Source of the DNA: Euglena gracilis
Taxonomy: Eukaryota; Euglenida; Euglenophyceae; Euglenales
NCBI GenBank assembly: GCA_039621445.1
Contig: CP154955.1
Location: forward strand, 11,520,241-11,584,240
DNA length: 64,000 nucleotides
Reading direction: 5' to 3'
In this document: piece after piece, positions 53,449-64,000 of the stretch
How positions within the stretch are numbered: the first letter of the stretch is position 1
Layout: the number at the start of each line of letters is the position of its first letter
The notes under the pieces: model-generated
Told to the model about the DNA's origin: nothing
Databases searched by the model: none
The model's input: only the letters and a program-made list of their open reading frames with translations
Translations under genes and position numbers: made by a program

Positions 53449-53889
53449 CTTCACCAGTCGTTTTCCATCGAATTTCCGTATGCTGTAGGTGTCCTTTTCC
53501 ATTGTCGGAACAAGCAGTCAACTTCCGCTGATGGTGGTGGTGGTTACCACCCCACAGGCCAGCCGTGGAGTTACCAGGAAAGCCAGGGACCGTGACATGG
53601 GTCGTTGAATGGGCTTGAGTTCTCCTGTTGGCCCTTTAGATGACTCGGCAGCCCTGGGGAGTTGTTCCAAGGAAAAAAACACTTTTTTTCTTGCTGGTCG
53701 ATGGACCCTGTTTTACGGTGACATTTTTTTGGCCTGGACCCAGTAAAACGGGCGTAACTTGCACTGGAGGCAAAATTAGGATCAATATAGGGGGTTTAAG
53801 GGCTTCTGGAACCATGCAGGATATTTCTCTATAAGGCAAGTTCCGGGGTGGGAGTCAGTCCACAACGAAAAACGGCGGTTCTCACTGCC

Positions 53890-54310
53890 TAAACCCCCCC
53901 AAATATAACCCCCCCAAATACAAAACCCCGCCCAAATGTAAAACCTCCCCTGAGGACCTTGAAATCCCGCCCGAATATAAAACCCCCCTCCAGTGCGAAG
54001 CGCCGGAAGGAAAAAAATTCGACAAAATCTCTCCCGAAATTGCAATTTTTGGCAGATTTGGGAGCACTTTTTTTTTTTTAACCAAAATCATGTGAAAATT
54101 GCTCCTTTGCCCGAAAAGTGAAATTTTTGGACCCCCAAGGGTGGGCGTATTTGTGATTTTGGACCGAAAAAGTGACTACTGGATCCCGCCAGGAAGTTGA
54201 TTTTTCCGACCGAATACAACTCCCCCCCCCAATTATAAAACCCCCCTCGGGGTCTTGAAATTTCCGCCCAAATGGAAAAACCGGGGGTTTTTGTATTTGG
54301 GGGGGGGTTA
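53890..54310. mobile_element. C-run TIR element between TA dinucleotides
   Basis: Left AACCCCCCCAAATATAACC, right GTATTTGGGGGGGGT, TA at 53890-53891 and 54309-54310. Inside each end lie further CCCCCCAAATATAAC / CCGCCCAAATGTAAAACC units and a GAGG/GGGGTCTTGAAAT block. The interior contains GCGAAGCGCC and AT-rich DNA without an ORF. Confidence 0.75.
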
Positions 54311-55960
54311 CCCCAAGAGGGGGGGGGCAGGTCCAGAGGGAGGTTCGCTTTCACCAATGAAGGTATAAGAGCTCAACGACCCCGACCCCCCCTTTGCCAC
54401 TCCCAACTTCGTTCCATACGCGCAATTAATCCACAAAACATATTTCTTAAGGGACAGGTTTCAGTGTTCGATTTGCGCTCTGGGGCTCTGGTGGGTCTGT
54501 GTGCACCTTGTGTGTGTGCCTTGCTCACGGGGGGGGGGCCTACAAAGTTACTGCCTCTGATCTGCAGCACCGTTTTTGACCAGTTTTTTGGGCCACATTT
54601 TTTTGGCCTTTTTGGGCCTGGGCACATTCCAAAATATCTCGAAAATGAAGCAAAATCAAAGAAAGTGTTTAAAACGTCAAACGAAGCCCTTAAAACGCCC
54701 CATCTGACTGTATTTTGAGTTTTCTGTAACTCCTTGCGTGGATCAAAGTATGGCTATTTTGGGGCCAATTTTGTTCTGTTTTTGAGCCCAAAATTGCGAA
54801 ATGCCTAATACCTCCAAAATGGAGCAAAAGTTGAAAGTTGCAATTCTGATCCACTGGGGTTATTACGCCACTTTGGGGACGCACCAAAACTGCTTCAAAA
54901 AGGGAGGATTTTTTGGGTGTATCTCCAATTTGTCAGCCCTTTATTGTTGTTTGTAGGCTGTGCATCGCAAGGGAAAAGTCGTTTAAATCTGTTTAGCCTG
55001 ACTTAGGGAGGTGCAGGCAACCCCCCCCAAAAAATTAAGACCTGGGTCATATTTTCGGGTCTGTGCTGGAAACCTATGGATGGGCCTTATTTCTTTCTAT
55101 TTGTTTGACCGACGCAGGCCGTCCCAGCCTGTAACAAAAAAAGAGAACACACAGGCATATGGAGCGTTCCTAGAGCTTTATTTTAAGTCGCCAGACATTT
55201 GCTTTGATTCTCCATCATTTTTGAGCAATTTTGGAAAACATTGATTTTCAGGCCCAAGAATGTCTGAAAACGGCAGAGTCGGAAGCTGAGATCGCTGTTT
55301 TTGGGCCTAAAATTGGTCATATCTCGGCTAAAAAAGTGCACAAGAGGTCACTTTAACTGGGCTATTTGGGAGGGATGGTTATGCTTCATCCCTCCAATGT
55401 GGGTGCTCTGTGTCGTCAGGTCTCCTCAAGGCGAATTTTGGTATGGTCGATTCTGAACACTTTATTTCTTTTTCAGCTGGTTTTTTTTTACCAAGGCCTT
55501 TCCTCAACAACACAAAAAATAAAAAGTTTGAGGTTTTTATTTTGATCTTTCTTTTAAATTTTCATTGGAGACCAATTGAGCCTCAAATTACAGCCATAAT
55601 TTGCCCCAGTGACGGGAGGGAGAGAGCTGCCATTGGAATTGAAGACATCCTGCCCCATCAGTCAACCCTGTAATTGTTTTTCAATATTAATGTATTAATA
55701 CCTCGACGTGAGATATGGGAGTTTTATCTTTGGGCTCAGACTGATCAACAGCTCTCGCCATTTTACCCTGCACCCCCCCCATGAAAGAGTTCTCAACGAG
55801 CGGGACCCCAAAATCTCCAGAGATCCCCTTGCTGTCTGTCTCCCCTCCCCCACGGCTGAACAGCACTCCCAGAAACCCTATGGGGGGAGGTAGGTGGGGA
55901 AGTCAACCCTCCTCCCCCGCCCCCTGTTTCGATCTCCAATGGTGGGGGATCGACCCTCCC
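54311..55960. other. No gene recognised
   Basis: AT-rich, possibly intronic for the 52.5-56.7 kb gene. Near 55020 CCCCCCCCAAAAAATTAAG resembles an end of the TA-flanked C-run family without a visible partner. Confidence 0.4.
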
Positions 55961-55964
55961 AACA

Positions 55965-56285
55965 TCCGGCCCTTCTGTGCAGCCCCGCCCCGCCCACCTT
56001 TTCTTTTCTCACCCCCAAAGGGCGACCCACACCCCCCACGGATGTCCTGCCCGCCCGCCGAGCGGCTGCCGCTGGTTGCCTCGGGTGCCGAGGCCCACGC
56101 GGTGGTCGTGCCTCGCAGGAGTGCGCGGATTTTGAATGCCCGCCTGCTTTGCCGCGTTGGAACCCCCTCCCCCCGGGGTGTGCGCTCCTGGCCCCGCTGC
56201 CGTATGGGTCACGGCCCTGCCATTGCCCACATTGTTGTCTCCCCTCTGACGAGGCAACTGCTTGCTTTGAGTCAGCCATCCAGGA
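55965..56285 (+). other. GC-rich exon candidate, Cys/Pro-rich
   Basis: GC-rich island with a plausible acceptor (CCTCGCAG) at about 56118, after which a plus frame encodes a Cys-rich stretch (ECADFECPPALPRW, then RPCHCPHCCLPSDEATACF). An alternative plus frame is also open, so the reading frame is uncertain. Its position 240 bp upstream of a transmembrane exon would fit a cysteine-rich ectodomain. Confidence 0.35.
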
Positions 56286-56528
56286 TGCCCTTCGTTGTTT
56301 GTTTTTTTGACGTTTTTCGAGTTATTTTTTTGTGGTATGTATGCATTTTATGTCCATGTTATGTCCATGTTTAGTTGTGCATGTATGTGCATTTGCATCT
56401 ATGTATGTGTATGTGTAACATATGTATGTATTCATTTTTGTATGGAATGAATGTATGTTCGGTATGTTTTTATGTATGTATTCATTTTTTGTGTTTTTGT
56501 GTTGATTTTTTTTTTACATATGTCGAGC

Positions 56529-56745
56529 AGAGAATGGGCCACGGAATATCACGGTGGGTGGCATTTGGGCTCGGGCAATGACACGCCCGCAGCACGAGGA
56601 TGGGGCCCCTGCCAGCCGACCGGCCTCCGCTGGTCGCTGGTGGCAGCTGGGTGCTGTGTTGGTCGCGGTCGTTGTGCTGTGCCTCGTGTATGCCTGCGTG
56701 GCCCGGGGCCAGGACTCCACCACCTCCGTCTTTAGCCTCTGCTGA
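56529..56745 (+). CDS. C-terminal exon of a probable single-pass membrane protein
   Basis: After a possible acceptor (GAGCAG) near 56528 the frame reads [20 protein letters not shown], a short Ala/Pro/Arg spacer, then [20 protein letters not shown], and ends [14 protein letters not shown] with TGA at 56743-56745. The roughly 20-residue hydrophobic segment followed by a 15-residue polar tail is typical of a C-terminal membrane anchor; NIT is a potential N-glycosylation site. No family is recognised. Upstream exons are probably among the GC-rich islands at 52.6-56.3 kb but are not resolved. Another plus frame is open over the same interval; I prefer this one for its clean hydrophobic profile. 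Confidence 0.5.
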
Positions 56746-56802
56746 TGGCTTGGCAGCCCTCCCAAAATTCGGAGGGGAATGCTGTTGCGTTCCGAACACG
56801 CG

Positions 56803-57540
<738 letters not shown>

Positions 57541-57544
57541 CAGT

Positions 57545-58250
57545 CGACAGCCAAGCCCTCACCTCTTCGCAAGCGGAGCAAGAAGGCGGAGCCGGTGCTG
57601 GAGGGGCCCGGCAAGGATGCGACGGTAAACCCGGAGCGCCGGCCAAAGCAGGGGGGAGGGGGCTCCCGCCGAGTGCGGCAGACCAAGATGGAGCAGGCGT
57701 GGCACCGTGCAGGGCTGCGGGCCAGTGATGGGCTGGTGTTGCTTTGGGTTTCCCCTTTGAACGGTGGGGTCCGACCCCCCCCCCTCACAGGTCTTCTTGT
57801 ATTTCTGGGGGCACCGATCTTTAGGTCAACAGTTCTCTTCGGCACCAACAAGGCCAGCCGGTTTTCCCGGTGTCGCCGGAAGTTCTCCCTGCGGGGTACT
57901 ATGGTGGACGTCATGGCCCAAACGGAGGCAGCCAGGCGGTGCGGTGCAGCCAGGCTGCCCGCAGCCCGTCCCAACCAGGAGGAGTACAAGCGGGCGATGG
58001 ACCCGGATACGTTGTTCGAGAGCATCCCGGAGCCCCTGAGGGGGCTGCTGGCGGCCAGGCACCGTCGGTTGACACGCGCGTGACCATTCGTGACCAGAAC
58101 GTGACCGAAATGCCCGGATTGGCTCTGAGGGCTGCAACGGGGTGCCTGCTGGTGGCGCAGGCGAAAGCGGTGGGCAGGTTAGGGGCCATCTTCCAGGACC
58201 CGCAGGAGGCCAAGAAGGCACTTGGCATCGAGGGGTTCAGCCAGTATTGA
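57545..58250 (+). CDS. 3' exons of an unrecognised gene
   Basis: GC-rich plus-strand sequence. The first segment (57560-57736) encodes a Lys/Arg-rich stretch ([33 protein letters not shown]). A probable 55-bp GT-AG intron follows (57737-57791), then [40 protein letters not shown] and [12 protein letters not shown]. The frame stops at 58083, while the overlapping frame continues [35 protein letters not shown] and ends GFSQY with TGA at 58250. Either a short intron or a one-base shift near 58070 joins them. The basic N-terminal part could be a nuclear localisation or nucleic-acid-binding segment. No family recognised. Confidence 0.5.
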
Positions 58251-59760
58251 GTGCGGACCCTGGCGGGTTTCCCTGTGGCCAGGCTTTGCGGTGCAGGAGT
58301 CTTGACATGACTTGTTTTCTTCCCGTGCTTTCATGTGAGATCATGTTGGGCGGTGGGTGGTTGTGCCCTATCAATGCACCTTGCAGGAGAGCCGCTGCAT
58401 TTTATATGTGTTTTTGGTGTTGAATTTTGCTAATGTGTTGGGAGGACTGGTATTTCGCCACTTGTCAGGGTGACACGGCATGCCCCACCTCTACTTTACA
58501 CCTTACTTTCTGGTTCACTGTGGGGCTGCCCCCCCCCCCCCGGCAGCTGCAAATACCAAAGCCTGCCCGGGTTCAGGCGCGGCAGGGACCCAACTTGCCT
58601 CCCCCCTCTCCTGCGCACGCCCCAATAATACGGGTCAGTGGCCACGGTCGCAGTGGCCGCCGAGGGCCCGGCACACATATCCGTCTCCGCGACCCACACA
58701 CCACAGCAGGCGTTCCACCGTGCAGTGTGTCTTGTCTCCTTTGACCCTTGACCACACTGTCACAACGCAGAGGGGAGAGCCCTGCCATGAATTTCTATTG
58801 CCCTAAGAGCCCCCTTCCCTCCCAGATGGTGTGGCGAGTGCCCCATTATTGGACGGCTGCCTCAGAAGGTCTGGGTGAACTATTATTAACACCTACACCC
58901 CTCACGGCCCCTAAAGATTCGGGACGAGGGGCAATTGTACATTCTCGTGATTAATGATCAAACCCTTTTGTCTTACAATTTCATGTTGTTCGAAGCTCTC
59001 AAATTTATGACGCCATTTTCAGTATTCACATCTGCCTCTGAAATGGTTTGCAAGAATGTTTCTCGTGCAGTGCTTGCTCCAAAAATTGGGGATTTTTAGG
59101 AAGGCACACAAATCGATGGAGAACCAACCACCTTAGACGGCCAAACTCGCACTTAAGGTTTTGATTTTTGGCTTGCGCTTAAGCACAAATGTCCAATCTG
59201 TTTGAAACCCAGCGGTGAAACCCACCCTTTTGACCTCTGGTTCCCCAGAGACCCTCCACGGTGGCGTGTGCATCATTTGCCGATGTTGGGACCTGGGGAA
59301 CAGGCCCAACTTTGGTGTTTTCAGCTTCTGCGCCATTTTGAAAAAGGTTCAAACCCTGGGTTTGAACATCGGGACACGTGAGTTTTCCCCCAAAAAGGGC
59401 CGAAACCCCCGTTGCGAGTCCCTCGTCTTTGAAGCCTTGACTGTTTTCCTCAGATGGTGCTACGCAGGCTGGGTGTAATTCGGCCCTTTTTGTTGCTTTT
59501 TTTAGGCTCTGCGATATGTCTGTGAGGGGTTGCCTGCTGAGGCATCCAGAGGGTGGACTCTACATACACGTTGTGAAAAGTTGGAAAAAACGGCATGTCA
59601 CAGAGTTGTGATCCCTGGGTGCTTGAAGCGCGAGGAGCGGTACAGCGGGAACCACCCAGGTGGGAGGGTTGGGGGGGATTGAGGGCAAGCCCAGGGACCT
59701 GTCCCAACGTCCGGTGAGCAACGCCAGGCCCCACACTGCCGGGCACAGAAGGCAACGGTT
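58251..59760. other. 3' flank, no gene recognised
   Basis: 58480-58760 is moderately GC-rich with open frames but no motif. The rest is AT-rich. Confidence 0.4.
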
Positions 59761-59763
59761 ATG

Positions 59764-60238
59764 GACATTGCGCTTAAGCGTTTTACATTGCGCTTGAGCG
59801 CAATGTAAATACATTGCACTTAAGCGCAATGTATAACAGAAGCCCCTGAGCTTATGGGAGTCCCTCTGATGTGCTACGATGTGTCGGGGCCCCCTCTCTG
59901 CACGGCCAGTGTGCGGGTTTATGAGGAAATACATTGCGCCGAAGCGCAATGGACATGCCTATGTAACGCACTGCTTGTTCATTCAGATTACACGTCAGCC
60001 GCATGTTTACACATCTCATTTTTTTGTATGAGCTATTGCGCATCGGCGCAATGTATTTCTTCACAAATGCAGAGATGGCCCCCCGACACACTGTAGCACA
60101 TCAGAGGGATTCCCATAAGCTCAGGGGCTTCTGTTACACATTGCACTTAGGCGCAATGTATTTACATTGCGCTTGGGCGCAATGTATTTACATTGCGCTC
60201 AAGCGCAATGTAAAACTGTTGCGCTTAAGCGCAATGTC
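59764..60238. mobile_element. 475-bp foldback element with GCGCTTAAGCGC palindromes
   Basis: Ends GACATTGCGCTTAAGCG and CGCTTAAGCGCAATGTC. The arms are inverted over about 190 bp, including TAACAGAAGCCCCTGAGCTT, ATGGGAGTCCCTCTGATGTG and TGTGTCGGGGCC. The palindrome ACATTGCGCTTAAGCGCAATGT and variants occur three times on the left and four on the right, plus single copies at the inner ends (CATTGCGCCGAAGCGCAATG). No duplication is evident in the flanks. Confidence 0.85.
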
Positions 60239-60430
60239 ATTTCAAATAGCAGATGTATTTGAATGCGTTCGTGCTGTGTGAGAAGTTGGGCAGTAGAGGA
60301 GAATGATGAGGGGGGTTTGATGTGCTGTGCCAAAAACTGGGTTGGTGCTTTTGAACTATTCAGGCACTGGGGAGGGGGTGGCTGTTACAATAAGACGAAT
60401 CATGGGTGGTAGGTTGTGGAGCCTCAGTGA

Positions 60431-61844
60431 CCTTACACAGGGATCCTCACACGTCCTGAAAAGGAAATTCACGGAAATTCACGGAGAATCACGGAAATGG
60501 ATGGAAGGCCATTTTCACGGAAATCACGGAAATTCACGGAAATTCACGGATGAGGTGGAGGGTTCGGAAATTTTTATGGGTCTTCTTTGAATGTGCTTTG
60601 TTTGTGCAGATGCATTTGATGGGATGTCTTGCACATCTGGTCTCCCGGTCACAAAATTGGACCATGAAAGCATCAGAGGTGTTCTCCAGAAATACACACC
60701 AATTGAGGGCGTGTGGGTTTTTGCTTATTCAGAAAATGACCTTCCACCTTTCCGCCCAGGCTGCCTCCAGAAGGGTCAATCGCTATAGGGGGTTACAACG
60801 TAGATCTTCCCTTGCATACCCACCAAAATGTTTATGATCGCTTGCCCAGAACTGTCAGTCCATGTTGTCAATCAATAGAGACAAAGTCATTTCTTGCACA
60901 TAGCAGAAGTATTTGAATGCGTGTGCGGGCTGTGTGACTGGGAGAAGGGGGGTTGGAGTGAACATTATGGAGGGAAATGATGGGGAGGTTAAATCGGGGG
61001 GTGTTCATGTTTGGGTGCTTTTGGGGGGCCCCATAGGGGCTGCGGTCTGTGGTCGGAGGGGGGGAGGGGGGGTTCTTAAGCCGGGGTGGGTGGGGAGGGG
61101 GGGGGGGGGGGGGGCTGTGGGGTCCGGGTGGGTGGCGTGGGTGGGTGGAAATTACGGAGAATGGGAAAGTCGGGGGGGCCTGGGGGGGGAGGGGTTCAGG
61201 GTGTCAGGTGGGTATTTGTGAGGAGTTTTTGTGAAGTATTGGTGTTTTTTGTTTAGGTTGTTTGTGTGCATTGAGGGTGTTCATGTTTTTGTTTGTTTTT
61301 GTTGTTGTCGACAATTTTGCGGGTGGTTTATTTGTTGATTTTTGCATACCCACCAAAAGGTTTTTTTGTTTATTCTTTTTGTCCTTGAATTTCTTTCTTG
61401 ATTGCCCTTAAATGGGTTGCCAAAACCCTGTCAGCGAACCAACCCACTTAAATGGTCCCGGCGGTTTTTCATTTTTCTTCCCCAGGCGGAGGAGGTTATA
61501 GGTCCCGGTTTGGTTGGTCGGCCCGAAGGGGGGGGGAGTTTATAAGTGGGGGGGGGGGGTTCAGCATGCGTTCAGTTAGATTGCAAAGGGGCCAAATTTG
61601 GGGGTTGAGCACTCGGAATTGGCTTCAGCTGTTGTCGAGGCCCTCCGGGATTATAATATGGAGAAACAATCTGCTGCCACAACTGCCCAAATATGGCTCC
61701 GGAGCAGAATGGAATGTGTCTTTTGACCTTTTCCGGAAACAGGAAATTCACGGAAAATCACGGAAATTCACGGAAAATCACGGAAAATCACGGATACATT
61801 TTGGCCTCGGCCAGCACGGACGTGTGAGGATCCCTGCCTTACAC
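60431..61844. mobile_element. 1.4-kb TIR element with 8-bp duplication CCTTACAC
   Basis: Element 60439-61836; ends AGGGATCCTCACACGTCC and GGACGTGTGAGGATCCCT, flanked by CCTTACAC at 60431-60438 and 61837-61844. Just inside both ends are direct runs of AAATTCACGG/AAAATCACGG (60466-60550 and 61740-61795). The interior includes two copies of GCATACCCACCAAAA and a plus-strand frame of 65 codons (60591-60788, with LPVTKLDHESIRGVLQKYTP) that reads like real protein but is unrecognised. The 8-bp duplication suggests hAT-type mobilisation. Confidence 0.8.
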
Positions 61845-62281
61845 TCAGTGCACAAAGTCGGGTTTTTTGGGATGTTGACAGAAAGACCTGTTTCGGCTGA
61901 ACAATGCCCTCCATCTACCCGGTGTGATGTGGCTGTCCGGTCGGTTGCAAATTACCGAAAAGGTGTGTCAGCATGTCTTCCCTTCTTCGCCGTTGTTAAT
62001 GGACCCTTTCGACTGCTCAATTCCATTTGCTCATCCCCAAAGTTGTGTGCTTCAAATCCTGGGTGAGAAAAGGGGGGTGATGAGCTTCTTTAAAACACCT
62101 TTTCGACGCCTGAAACTGTTTTCTCGGCTGTGATTCCAAGGGTTCATCTGGTACCAGTTCTTTTCCAAACAGAAAAATTTTGATTTTCAAAAGTCGGCCA
62201 AGAAGAAGAGCCATTCAGGCATGCTTAACTGCGAAGCAAGTGGGAGGAACCTCCGGCACTGGCAGTTGGGCTCACGACACC
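61845..62281. other. No gene recognised
   Basis: Short spacer between two elements; an open plus frame to 62066 has no motif. Confidence 0.4.
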
Positions 62282-63242
62282 TAACCCCCCCCCAAAATAA
62301 GACCCGGGTCTTATTTTTGGGTCCGTTGGGGGGTCTAAGGGCAGGGGGGGGGAAAAATTGATATCCGCAATTTTTCCGCAATTTCCGCAATTTTCCGCAA
62401 TTTCCGCAATTTTCCGCAATTTTCCGCAATTTTTCCGCAATTTCCGCAATTTTTCCGCAATTTTTTCCCATTTTTTTTCCGCAGAATTTTTTCCCACCAC
62501 CGAAGGTGTAAAATGCAATGAGTTCAAGCCATTCTTCAAATGGATCAACAGGTGTGCTATTGTGTTTTGTTGTTTCCCCCCCCCAGTTTACCAATTTTTC
62601 TCACAGGTGCACCACTGGTTACAGAATTGGGTGCGTCCCACCTGTGCAAAGAACATCAAGCGCGTTGGTTTGTGCTCGCCTGCATCGACGTGGGTGTTGC
62701 GGTGTTCTGAACCTCACAATTGAAAATTTTCTAAGTCCCCTCAGACAGAAATGTGTATACCCGATATCAATATTTCCGCAATTTTTCCGCAATTTCCGCA
62801 ATTTTTCCGCAATTTTTCCGCAATTTTTCTGAAGGCCTCCGATATCAATTATTCCCCCCCCCTGGTCTAAGGGTCTCCAGGGGGGGGTCTTATTTTGGGG
62901 GGGTCTTATTTTTGGATTTTTCTTGACCGACCCGGGCACGAAAAAAACACCATTTTTCAGGTTCCCAAGAGCACTAAAAATTTTCCTTCGGCGCTTCGCA
63001 CCATGTGTAAATTGGTGTAAATTGACATTTACCATGTTTTTTGTACTTCAAAAGTCTAAAATTTTTGTGTATGAAATTGGGTTTTTTGGTATTTTTTTGG
63101 GGGGGAAATTTTCACCGTCCCCGGCGCTTTGCGCCGTCAGGGGGGTCTTATTTATGGGGGGGGTCTTATTTTGGATTTTTGCTCGATCGGCCCAGGGGGG
63201 GTCTTATTTTCTGGGGGGGGTCTTATTTTTGGGGGGGGGTTA
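62282..63242. mobile_element. 957-bp C-run TIR element between TA dinucleotides
   Basis: Element 62284-63240; left ACCCCCCCCCCAAAATAAGACC, right GGTCTTATTTTTGGGGGGGGGT; TA at 62282-62283 and 63241-63242. Further GGGGGGGTCTTATTTT units lie near 62880, 63140 and 63190. The GCGCTTCGCACC and GGCGCTTTGCGCCG hairpins near 62990 and 63125 resemble motifs inside the 17881 and 53892 elements. Another TIR element is inserted at 62342-62864. Confidence 0.8.
62333..62873. mobile_element. 523-bp TIR element nested in the 62284-63240 element
   Basis: Element 62342-62864, ends CAGGGGGGGGGAAAAATTGATATC-type and GATATCAATTATTCCCCCCCCTG, flanked by GTCTAAGGG on both sides (62333-62341 and 62865-62873). Runs of CCGCAATTTTT/CCGCAATTT lie at 62365-62470 and 62773-62830, again in direct orientation inside inverted ends. 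One internal frame (EGVKCNEFKPFFKWINRC) may be captured coding sequence. Confidence 0.85.
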
Positions 63243-63409
63243 GGACAAGAGACGTCTGGACATGAAGAAGTTGGTGGTTGTTTTCACACACCTGGGGCTG
63301 GCTTTCTGCCCCAGGTAAGGCTTCCCTTCACCTTAGCTCTGTCCGCTCTGGTAATGACTTGCTTCCAGGACTGCTCTCTCCACCCACAGTGATAAAAATT
63401 GGATATTAA

Positions 63410-63975
63410 AATTTGTGCCCATTGCGCCAAAGCGCAAAGGGCAGGTTTATGTAGAATGAAAATTTAAGAGTTACATTGCGCCAAAGCGCAATAGAAATAC
63501 AATTTTAAAACTGTAAAGGCAGCGTGGATGTTGTGCCGAAGCACAATGTTGACCAATTCTAACGCAACGTGACTGAGAGTAGGCTTTCGTCCCCCTGTCC
63601 TACATTTTTGTGCTCTATCCCCTCTCCCTTTCTCTCCCTCCGTTGTGAGATACGTTTCAAGCTGTTACATTGCGCTTTGGCGCAACACCCACGCTAACAT
63701 AAAATTATAAGAATTGCATTTTTATTGCGCTTTGGCGCAATCTCTTAAATTTCCTTTCTGCATAAGCAGAAAGGAACTTTTCCTCCCTGCATTTCCTTTC
63801 CATTGGGCTTTGGCGCAATGGAAACACATGTTGACACATATGTTTTATCATTGCGCAAGTAAGGCAATGGTCACCCACATGTTGAATTGCAAAAAGGAAA
63901 AAATTTGCGCCAAAGCGCAATGCGTTTTATTTTTTGTTATAAAATTTTTTTGCGCCAAAGCGCAACTGCGCAATG
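63410..63975. repeat. Array of TTGCGCCAAAGCGCAA palindromes, element continuing past the window
   Basis: Nine or more palindromes of this type or its variants at about 63420, 63476, 63530, 63668, 63726, 63807, 63850, 63905 and 63950, in both GCGCCAAAGCGC and GCGCTTTGGCGC forms. Same design as the 59764-60238 element but a different core sequence. One end is near 63405; the other lies at or beyond 64000. Confidence 0.8.
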
Positions 63976-64000
63976 GAGTCCTCATGTTTCATTACCCGGC

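Overview
The window comes from the nuclear genome of a eukaryote, most likely a unicellular alga or protist; I cannot name the lineage. The evidence is: spliced genes with GT-AG introns (several only 50-57 bp), a ribosomal protein eL15 gene, a UBFD1-type ubiquitin-like gene, DIRS-type retrotransposons, a BED/hAT transposase relic, and degenerate CCCTAA (TTAGGG-type) interstitial repeats. Runs of 8 or more G or C are scattered throughout. Real exons stand out as GC-rich islands with normal codon structure, whereas most open frames elsewhere are created by repeats.

Layout. 1-2.6 kb: repeat-derived DNA with a 446-bp MITE flanked by an 8-bp duplication. 2.6-11.9 kb: two DIRS-like retroelements (gag-like, RT, RNase H, adenine-methylase-like, tyrosine recombinase) arranged head to head, both carrying frameshifts. 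11.9-17.2 kb: one gene, minus-strand eL15 (5' exon not found), then G/C-run and short-palindrome repeats. 17.2-25.2 kb: a dense cluster of TIR elements whose ends are built from short palindromes, some nested. Two of them, with unrelated ends, carry paralogous unrecognised ORFs on the minus strand. 23.7-29.3 kb: a dispersed ~100-bp tandem repeat. 27.2-31.4 kb: a composite element with ~280-bp inverted ends enclosing an RT relic, telomere-like repeats and a deleted hAT element. 31.4-41 kb: no convincing gene except a methylase-like retroelement fragment at 36.4 kb.

41-58.3 kb is the gene-bearing part, all on the plus strand: a right-handed beta-helix protein gene (about 41.05-45.25 kb), a complete eight-exon UBFD1-like gene (47.2-51.9 kb), and two or more partly resolved genes (52.5-58.3 kb), one ending in a transmembrane segment. 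Large CA/CACG microsatellites interrupt this part. 58.3-64 kb returns to TIR elements, including one inside another.

Common thread. Two classes of small non-autonomous elements can be defined by their duplications. One has 8-9 bp duplications (hAT-like). The other has C-run termini and sits between TA dinucleotides (Tc1/mariner-like). They occur inside an ORF, an intron, an RT relic and telomeric repeats. The most unusual content is the pair of TIR elements carrying related ORFs of unknown function.
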